Shown here in pieces: positions 58,719 to 64,000 of a stretch of DNA of 64,000 nt. Origin of the DNA: JAFGUB01 sp050305515 (lineage in GTDB: Bacteria; Campylobacterota; Campylobacteria; Campylobacterales; Sulfurimonadaceae); contig JBNLFL010000040.1 of NCBI GenBank assembly GCA_050305515.1, positions 1-64,000 of the forward strand. Direction: 5' to 3'. The notes beneath the pieces were generated by a model that was not told the origin of the DNA, made no database searches, and worked only from the letters and a program-made list of their open reading frames with translations. A program made the position numbers and the translations under genes. Within the stretch, counting starts at the first letter, position 1. The number at the start of each line of letters is the position of its first letter.

Positions 58719-61426
58719 TGGCATTCGAACCCAATCTGGCGTATGAAGCGAGTGCCGGAAGCGGCAAGACATTCAATCTTGTCGTACGCTACCTGAGTCT
58801 TCTTTTTATGGATGTCGATGTTGAAAAGATCATGGCACTCACCTTTACGAACAAAGCTGCCAACGAGATGCAGGAACGGGTCATTGCCACCTTGCGTGAT
58901 CTGGAGACGCGCAATGAGCTTTCAGCCATCAGCGAGGTGACGGGTCTTGAAAAGAGTGAACTGCTCGCAAAGCGCCCCCGATTGTATGCGCGCTTTTTGA
59001 ATGCGCGCAACCGCATTATGACTATCGATGCGTTTTTTGCGTCGATTCTGCGCCGTTTTGCGCTGCATGCCGGTCTCATGCCGACGTTCACTACCTTTGA
59101 GCGCCAGCATGAATTGCGACTGATGATACGTTTTCTCTCCCGCGTCAGCGTCGCCGGCAAAGATGAAACCCTGATAGATCTCTCCCTGCTGGCATCCAAA
59201 CGCCTCGCATCGATTTTTGAACTGTTGCATCAGCTCTATGCCAAATCCGCAGAGTTGCAGCATGTGACGTTGCAGCCGGTGGATGCGGGTCACACCACCG
59301 CAGAAGCGATGGGATTGCTGCAGGAGCTTCGCGGATTGTTTTCATTCGATACCCTTTCGCAGCGCGCGCAAAAGACACTGGATATCGCTGATATGGAAGC
59401 ATTGACGGTCGCATCGTGGATGAGCAAAGAGAGCATGAACTACTGGGATTTCCGCAAACAGTTCACGCCTCAAATGGATCTGATCCTGAGTGCATTGAAA
59501 CGATGCGCCAAAATTTACATGCAACACAAGGAACAACGTTTTTTTCAGGCGCTTTTTGAACTGCTCGATATCTATAAACAGAGTCGGCTCGATCTGGCCA
59601 AGAATGAGAATGAACTGAGTTTTGACGATATCACCGTACTGGTCTATCACCTTCTCAAGGAGCGGATCGAGAGCGATTTTCTTTATTTCAGACTCGACAG
59701 CAAAATCGAGCACCTGCTACTCGATGAGTTTCAGGACACAAGTGTCGTGCAGTTTGACATTTTGCGCCCCATTATCGAAGAGATTCTCTCGGGTAAGGGA
59801 GTCAATGAGTTGGGAAGCTTCTTTTTCGTCGGTGACGTCAAGCAGTCGATTTACCGCTTCCGCGGCGGAGTCAGCGCACTTTTTGGCGAAGTGGCCCGCC
59901 ATTATGACGTGACGCTGCTGCCGCTGGTTACAAATTACCGCTCCCAGCGCGAGATCGTTACCTTTGTCAACCGCATGTTTGAAAACCGCATTGCCGGCTA
60001 TCTGCCGCAGAAAGTACGTGACGGGGCGGAGGAGGGCTATGTTGAGGTGATAGAAGATGAGTCGCTGCTGGAACAGTGCGTGTCCCAGGTAGTCCGTCTT
60101 ATGAGTGAGGGAGCACAGAGCGGGAATATAGCCATTTTATGCGCGACCAACGCTGACGGCGCGGCGATAGAAGAGGTGCTGCGCTCACACCGGATTGACG
60201 TTGTCACGGAGACGACATCGAAACTGATCCATCAGCCGCTGGTTATGGCCATCATCGAATACCTCAAATACTGCTATTACGGGGCGGCGATCTACCGTGC
60301 CAATTTTTTCGCACTGCTTGAGTTGGAGGCGCAAACGCTTGAACGCTGCAACAGCATGGTGTTTGACCTGCACCGGAGTGTTGTCTCACTGATCGAGCGC
60401 TTCGGAATTTTTAGGGGCGATCTGAATGTATTGCGTTTTTTGGATCTCCTGTCGCATTTCGAAGATATCGAAGCGTTTTTATTTGAGTACGAACGGATGG
60501 ATGCGAGTGCGGTGCAGACAGACCTGATCGGCGTGCGGGTTCTGACGGTGCACAAGTCCAAAGGGCTGGAGTTCAGGCATGTGATCGTGCTCGACAGGCT
60601 CGGCCGCCCCAAAGGCGACAGTGCACCCATTATTTACGATTACGAGGGAACGCATCTGCAGGGAATCTATCTGCGTCAGGAGAACCGTGCCGCATTCGAT
60701 CCGGCGTATGCGCAGGCACTCGAGCGCGAAGCTCAGGCACGGCATGAAGACGCGCTCAACGCCCTCTACGTGGCATTTACACGCGCTGAACACACTCTCA
60801 TTATTATCAAAAAAGAGAAGCTCTCAAAATTTGATCTTCTGAATCTGGAGGCGGGAAGCTACGGCATGCTGCAGATCCCTGCATCTTCAAAAGTTCAAAC
60901 TGCTTCGGAAGCGATGCCGGTTTATACACCGCGCCATTACGGAAGGCAGGGGAATCTGATTGAATACGATGATGAGATGGAACGCGATTATCATGCCATC
61001 ACTTTTGGTCTGGCGCTGCATTACACGCTGGAGATGATGGAGACGTTTAGCGAATCGGCACTGGAAGCGGCTATGAAGGGAACCTATAACCGCTACGGCG
61101 CCTTGCTTGAGAGTAGCGCATTGGAGCGATTGCAGCGACGGATCATGCAGACAATCAATCATGATGATTTCATCGCTCTGACGGACGGTATCTGTTATAA
61201 AGAGCAGCCGATATCCTACCAGGGCGAACTGCGTTATCTGGATCTGCTGGTTCAGCATGAAGGGCGCTGGGTGATCCTTGATTACAAGAGCGGTATGCAC
61301 CATCATGACCTCTATGTGGAGCAGGTCTCATTTTATAAAGAGGCGCTCCGCGACATCACCGAAGAAACAGTCGAAGCCTATTTGTGTTACCTGCTCGATG
61401 ACGGTTTGAAACTCGTTCGTGTCTAG
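58718..61426 (+). CDS. addA: AddA/RecB-like helicase-nuclease
   Basis: A 902-aa UvrD-like helicase with Walker A in YEASAGSGKTFNLV, ALTFTNKAANEM, LLDEFQDTSVVQFDIL, GDVKQSIYRFRGG, VLTVHKSKGLEF and YVAFTRAEHTL. The C-terminal nuclease domain has YLDLLVQHEGRWVILDYKSG. It overlaps addB by one base (TGATG), and the pair forms the AddAB complex. Its Chi sequence is unknown for this organism. Confidence 0.9.
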   Translation: MAFEPNLAYEASAGSGKTFNLVVRYLSLLFMDVDVEKIMALTFTNKAANEMQERVIATLRDLETRNELSAISEVTGLEKSELLAKRPRLYARFLNARNRIMTIDAFFASILRRFALHAGLMPTFTTFERQHELRLMIRFLSRVSVAGKDETLIDLSLLASKRLASIFELLHQLYAKSAELQHVTLQPVDAGHTTAEAMGLLQELRGLFSFDTLSQRAQKTLDIADMEALTVASWMSKESMNYWDFRKQFTPQMDLILSALKRCAKIYMQHKEQRFFQALFELLDIYKQSRLDLAKNENELSFDDITVLVYHLLKERIESDFLYFRLDSKIEHLLLDEFQDTSVVQFDILRPIIEEILSGKGVNELGSFFFVGDVKQSIYRFRGGVSALFGEVARHYDVTLLPLVTNYRSQREIVTFVNRMFENRIAGYLPQKVRDGAEEGYVEVIEDESLLEQCVSQVVRLMSEGAQSGNIAILCATNADGAAIEEVLRSHRIDVVTETTSKLIHQPLVMAIIEYLKYCYYGAAIYRANFFALLELEAQTLERCNSMVFDLHRSVVSLIERFGIFRGDLNVLRFLDLLSHFEDIEAFLFEYERMDASAVQTDLIGVRVLTVHKSKGLEFRHVIVLDRLGRPKGDSAPIIYDYEGTHLQGIYLRQENRAAFDPAYAQALEREAQARHEDALNALYVAFTRAEHTLIIIKKEKLSKFDLLNLEAGSYGMLQIPASSKVQTASEAMPVYTPRHYGRQGNLIEYDDEMERDYHAITFGLALHYTLEMMETFSESALEAAMKGTYNRYGALLESSALERLQRRIMQTINHDDFIALTDGICYKEQPISYQGELRYLDLLVQHEGRWVILDYKSGMHHHDLYVEQVSFYKEALRDITEETVEAYLCYLLDDGLKLVRV

Positions 61427-61429
61427 GCT

Positions 61430-61439
61430 TTACATGTAA
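61430..61439. repeat. TTACATGTAA palindrome after addA
   Basis: Exact copy 3 nt after the addA stop; the plus strand continues AAGG without a nearby start. Confidence 0.95.
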
Positions 61440-61485
61440 GGTGTGGCGGCAGCTGTGGAAAGTGACGGCAGCAGGAAGATAAAAT

Positions 61486-61535
61486 CTTATACATCACTTA
61501 AATTAAGTATTGTATAAGTTTTTAACAGCTACAAT
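61486..61535 (+). promoter_or_regulatory. rplM promoter region with nested palindrome
   Basis: TACAAT at 61530-61535 is a likely -10. Upstream, 61486-61518 is a nested inverted repeat: CTTATAC ... GTATAAG outside and ACTTAA-A-TTAAGT inside, centred about 40 nt before the expected start. Its place suggests an activator site or UP-like element. AAAGGAG precedes rplM. Confidence 0.45.
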
Positions 61536-61573
61536 CCCACACTTTATTTAAAGAGAATTGAAAGGAGCCTGCA

Positions 61574-61999
61574 ATGAAATTTACAAAAATTGCAACGCCC
61601 GAACAGATTGAGCGCAACTGGGTACTGATCGATGCTGAAGGCAAAACCTTCGGACGTATGGTCACAGAGATCGCTACGATCCTTCGCGGAAAGAACAAAC
61701 CCTATTTTACTCCAAACATCGACTGCGGTGACTATGTTGTCGTCGTCAATGCATCCAAAGCGGTTTTTAACGGTCAGTCAAAAGTCGCTGAAAAAACCTA
61801 TCATAAACACACGGGCTACTTCGGTAGCGTGACCAGCGAAAAGATGACAGACCTTCTCAGCAACAACCCTGAGAAACTCTTCAAACTCGCAACACGCGGT
61901 ATGCTTCCCAAAACAAAACTGGGTGCGCAGATGCTGAAAAAACTCAAAGTCTACGGGGGTGCAGAGCATCCTCACACGGCTCAAGTGAATAAAGGATAA
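61574..61999 (+). CDS. rplM: Ribosomal protein uL13
   Basis: A 141-aa large-subunit protein with WVLIDAEGKTFGRMVTEIA, LRGKNKPYFTPNIDCGDYVVVVNA and RGMLPKTKLGAQMLKKLKVY. Length and motifs are typical. It is followed by rpsI after 5 nt, the usual uL13-uS9 pair. Confidence 0.98.
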   Translation: MKFTKIATPEQIERNWVLIDAEGKTFGRMVTEIATILRGKNKPYFTPNIDCGDYVVVVNASKAVFNGQSKVAEKTYHKHTGYFGSVTSEKMTDLLSNNPEKLFKLATRGMLPKTKLGAQMLKKLKVYGGAEHPHTAQVNKG

Positions 62000-62004
62000 C
62001 ACTG

Positions 62005-62394
62005 ATGGCAAAAACATACGCAACTGGAAGACGTAAAAGCTCTATCGCCAAAGTATGGCTCGCACCCGGCAGTGGAAAAATCACTGTCAACGGCCTCTCA
62101 CTTGATGCATGGCTGGGTGGTCTTGAAGCTAAAAAACTGCGTGTCAAGCAGCCGCTGGCTCTGACAAAGCAGGACACATCTGTTGATATCACTGCCCAGA
62201 CTCTGGGTGGCGGTTTCGGCGGTCAGGCTGATGCCCTGCGCCACGGTATCTCCCGTGCGCTTGTCAAATATGACGAAGCATTCCGCGCTATCTTGAAACC
62301 TGCGGGCATGATGACACGTGACTCTCGTGTTGTTGAACGTAAGAAACCGGGTAAACGCAAAGCACGCCGCTCTCCTCAATTCTCAAAACGTTAA
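62005..62394 (+). CDS. rpsI: Ribosomal protein uS9
   Basis: A 129-aa small-subunit protein with TYATGRRKSSIAKVWL, GGGFGGQADALRHGISRAL and the basic C-terminal tail ending in FSKR, which reaches the P-site tRNA. Typical length. Confidence 0.98.
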   Translation: MAKTYATGRRKSSIAKVWLAPGSGKITVNGLSLDAWLGGLEAKKLRVKQPLALTKQDTSVDITAQTLGGGFGGQADALRHGISRALVKYDEAFRAILKPAGMMTRDSRVVERKKPGKRKARRSPQFSKR

Positions 62395-62401
62395 TCGTTT
62401 C

Positions 62402-62440
62402 GGTGCCTTCTGGCACCATTTCTTCTCCATTTTTCCCTTT
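62402..62440 (+). terminator. Rho-independent terminator after rpsI
   Basis: GGTGCC (62402-62407), loop TTCT and GGCACC (62412-62417) form a stable stem, followed by a T-rich stretch. It closes the rplM-rpsI operon. Confidence 0.7.
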
Positions 62441-62496
62441 TTTTAAAACTTTTTCAGACATAATAAGAGCCAATCTATTCACTATAAAGGTTACTT

Positions 62497-63201
62497 ATGA
62501 TTAAAATTACATTGGCATTTTTTGCTGCAGCAGTTATTGCAGGTGCATCCGAGGCACACTGGGATTACGGGCATCACGGTCCGTCACACTGGGGTGAATT
62601 CTCAGAAACCTGCGCTAAGGGAAAAGCACAAAGTCCCATTGACATCCACCCTACAGAGTCGGCATCACTGCCCAAATCACATCTCATTGCACTGGATGAA
62701 GACCGTCACACGAGCGCTAAAGTCGAAGATAACGGTCACTCCATCAAAATCACTCCGACCGAAGGCGGCATGCTTACTGTTAACGGGGATAAGTTCAAAC
62801 TGCTACAGTTCCACTTTCACGGTTTGAGCGAAAATACGGTCAATGGTGAACATTTCCCGCTTGAGATGCATATGGTGCATCAAAACAGCGAAGGCAAACT
62901 TGCTGTTGTAGGCGTCGTGTATAAAGAGGGCAAAAATAATCCGGCCCTTGACAACATTCTTGGCAATGTCGGAGAATCGATCCGTATCGACCCGCTTGAC
63001 ATGCTCCCTGAAGATATCGGGCACTATTACCACTGGGAAGGTTCTTTGACGACACCGCCGTGTTCCGAACATGTAGAGTGGTATCTGATGCGTACGCCGG
63101 TGGAAGCTTCAAAAGAGCAGATCGACGCCATGCGCAAGTATTATGATGACAACTACCGTCCGACCCAGCCGCTTAACGGGCGCAGCGTAGAGGCGAACTG
63201 A
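62497..63201 (+). CDS. Periplasmic alpha-carbonic anhydrase
   Basis: A 234-aa exported alpha-type carbonic anhydrase with a signal peptide (IKITLAFFAAAVIAGASEA), WDYGHHGPSHWGE, QSPIDI, the zinc-binding histidines in LQFHFHGLSEN and LEMHMVHQN, and LTTPPCSEHVEW. It hydrates CO2 in the periplasm, which suits pH homeostasis and carbon supply in CO2-fixing or acid-exposed Campylobacterota. Confidence 0.95.
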   Translation: MIKITLAFFAAAVIAGASEAHWDYGHHGPSHWGEFSETCAKGKAQSPIDIHPTESASLPKSHLIALDEDRHTSAKVEDNGHSIKITPTEGGMLTVNGDKFKLLQFHFHGLSENTVNGEHFPLEMHMVHQNSEGKLAVVGVVYKEGKNNPALDNILGNVGESIRIDPLDMLPEDIGHYYHWEGSLTTPPCSEHVEWYLMRTPVEASKEQIDAMRKYYDDNYRPTQPLNGRSVEAN

Positions 63202-63206
63202 CGCTA

Positions 63207-63246
63207 TGCTATAATCGCATCAAAAAACGGCTTTTGATGCGATTAT
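63207..63246 (+). promoter_or_regulatory. Promoter and start-codon hairpin of the solute-binding protein
   Basis: TG-C-TATAAT (63207-63215) is an extended -10. Arms 63211-63225 and 63232-63246 are a perfect 15-bp inverted repeat with a 6-nt loop (AACGGC). The ATG at 63237 is inside the right arm, and no SD precedes it. Confidence 0.6.
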
Positions 63247-64000
63247 TTCTTCTTTCCCTTTTTCTTACATGTAGCGTTATCGCTTCAACGCTTCATTTGG
63301 CAACTTCTTCCAATCCTGCACGTCTCAATCCTATTATTGCAACCGATTCCGCCAGTGCTGATATTGCCGATTTTATATTCAGTGCACTTCTTAAATATGA
63401 CGAGAACGGTACCAGCATCATTGGCGATCTTGCGGAAAGTTATGCGTTTGAAGATAACACGACACTCATCTTTCATCTGCGCCGTGATGTCACATGGCAC
63501 GATGGTGCCGCATTTAGTGCGCGTGACGTTGTTTTCACCTATGAGATGATTAACAACGATCAGGTTATTTCACCCTATACCTCTACATTCCGCATGGTCG
63601 AATCGGTGAAAGCACTGGATGAGTACACCGTAAAAGTGACCTATAAAGAGCCTTACTTCAAGGCATTGGAGACATGGATGATGGGGATTTTGCCCTATCA
63701 TCTGCTTAAAGATGAAAAGAACATGATGGGTGCCAAATTCAATACGGCACCCATAGGTACGGGACCCTATAAACTGGAGCGGCTGGAACACTCGAAAAGT
63801 ATTGAGCTGAGCGCCTATGAGCACTATTTCGAGGGAAAAGCAAAAATCGATCGTATCTCCTTTCATGTTGTTCCGGACCCGTTGACACGTTTTTTGATGT
63901 TGCAGGCGGGAGAGCTGGATGTCGGCGGACTCGAAGCGATGCAATTTGAGCGACAGGTAAAACCGGAGTTTTTCGAAAAATTCAACTACCGGGAACAGCT
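63237..64000 (+). CDS. ABC transporter solute-binding protein, family 5 (partial)
   Basis: The frame runs from ATG 63237 to the window end without a stop, so the 3' part is missing. The product begins with a signal peptide (MRLFLLSLFLTCSVIAS) and continues with a family 5 pattern: LATSSNPARLNPIIATDSAS, GDLAESYAF, FHLRRDVTWHDGAAFSARDVV, FTYEMI, and GTGPYKLERLEH. Such proteins bind peptides, nickel or related ligands for an ABC importer. LTC is not a standard lipobox, and it comes from a one-mismatch copy of the palindrome (63265). Confidence 0.88.
   Translation, partial: MRLFLLSLFLTCSVIASTLHLATSSNPARLNPIIATDSASADIADFIFSALLKYDENGTSIIGDLAESYAFEDNTTLIFHLRRDVTWHDGAAFSARDVVFTYEMINNDQVISPYTSTFRMVESVKALDEYTVKVTYKEPYFKALETWMMGILPYHLLKDEKNMMGAKFNTAPIGTGPYKLERLEHSKSIELSAYEHYFEGKAKIDRISFHVVPDPLTRFLMLQAGELDVGGLEAMQFERQVKPEFFEKFNYREQ

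Noticed and set aside
63237..63290. Lipoprotein signal on the solute-binding protein
   Set aside because: LFLTC has Thr before Cys, which is not a good lipobox, and the TC arises from a one-mismatch palindrome copy. A normal Sec signal fits better.
1..64000. CRISPR array, prophage or replication origin
   Set aside because: No regularly spaced direct repeats, no phage structural genes, and no dnaA-type box cluster or origin genes were seen.

Overview
The window looks like chromosomal DNA from a mesophilic, microaerophilic member of the Campylobacterota (Epsilonproteobacteria). The evidence is a Campylobacter-type pgl N-glycosylation locus with PglB, a ccoNOQP cbb3 oxidase operon followed by a DUF4006-like small protein, a futalosine-pathway MqnA, a short HisZ, a purA-fliJ-like-motE flagellar neighbourhood, AddAB and a large NAD-type glutamate dehydrogenase. 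Moderate GC in the core genes fits a Sulfuricurvum/Sulfurimonas/Sulfurovum-like lineage, but the genus is a guess.

Layout. 1-0.37 kb: a decayed IS30 transposase fragment. 0.37-0.82 kb: four tRNA genes on the minus strand (transcribed Gly, Leu, Ser, Cys). 0.93-2.6 kb: ilvD. 2.6-23.26 kb: one unbroken minus-strand series of 19 genes with overlaps or gaps under 20 nt. It starts with a MarR-like EPS-type regulator and a PglK-like flippase and ends with pglB-A-C-D-E-F. Between these lies an AT-rich module (about 10-18.9 kb) of glycosyltransferases, methyltransferases and an AsnB-type amidotransferase, which looks like an exchangeable glycan cassette inside a conserved N-glycosylation operon. 23.3-25.9 kb: a divergent group of a small exported protein, a methyltransferase and a second AsnB. 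25.9-28.3 kb: two GAF proteins, an ArsC-like protein, a YdcH-like protein and dcd. 28.3-32.3 kb: accB-accC and a chemoreceptor with a zinc-binding CZB domain. 32.3-39.1 kb: a SurA-like chaperone, gltX, malic enzyme and glutamate dehydrogenase. 39.2-42.1 kb: mqnA, a structured intergenic element, and moaD-moaE-moeA. 42.2-45.3 kb: MFS transporter, rdgB, a DUF3817-like protein and uppP. 45.4-51.3 kb: class V aminotransferase, hisZ, purA, fliJ-like, motE, DUF507 and carA. 51.6-56.4 kb: ccoNOQP with accessory genes. 56.4-61.4 kb: addB-addA. 61.6-63.2 kb: rplM-rpsI and a periplasmic alpha-carbonic anhydrase. 63.2 kb to the end: a solute-binding protein cut by the window edge.

The most striking signal is not a gene. 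The 10-bp palindrome TTACATGTAA occurs 21 times exactly, with about ten one-mismatch forms, where composition predicts about 0.1. Eleven exact copies are intergenic. Several sit between a -10 box and the ribosome binding site and run straight into it (TTACATGTAAGG), others are inside terminators or at gene junctions, and the ten intragenic copies always avoid the frame that would create a stop. It behaves like a highly iterated palindrome (compare HIP1 of cyanobacteria) of unknown function.

Other regulatory structure includes a palindrome next to the promoter of the EPS-type regulator, a perfect 15-bp hairpin that buries the start codon of the solute-binding protein, nested palindromes and a long leader hairpin before ccoN, and an approximately 270-bp multi-hairpin element before moaD.
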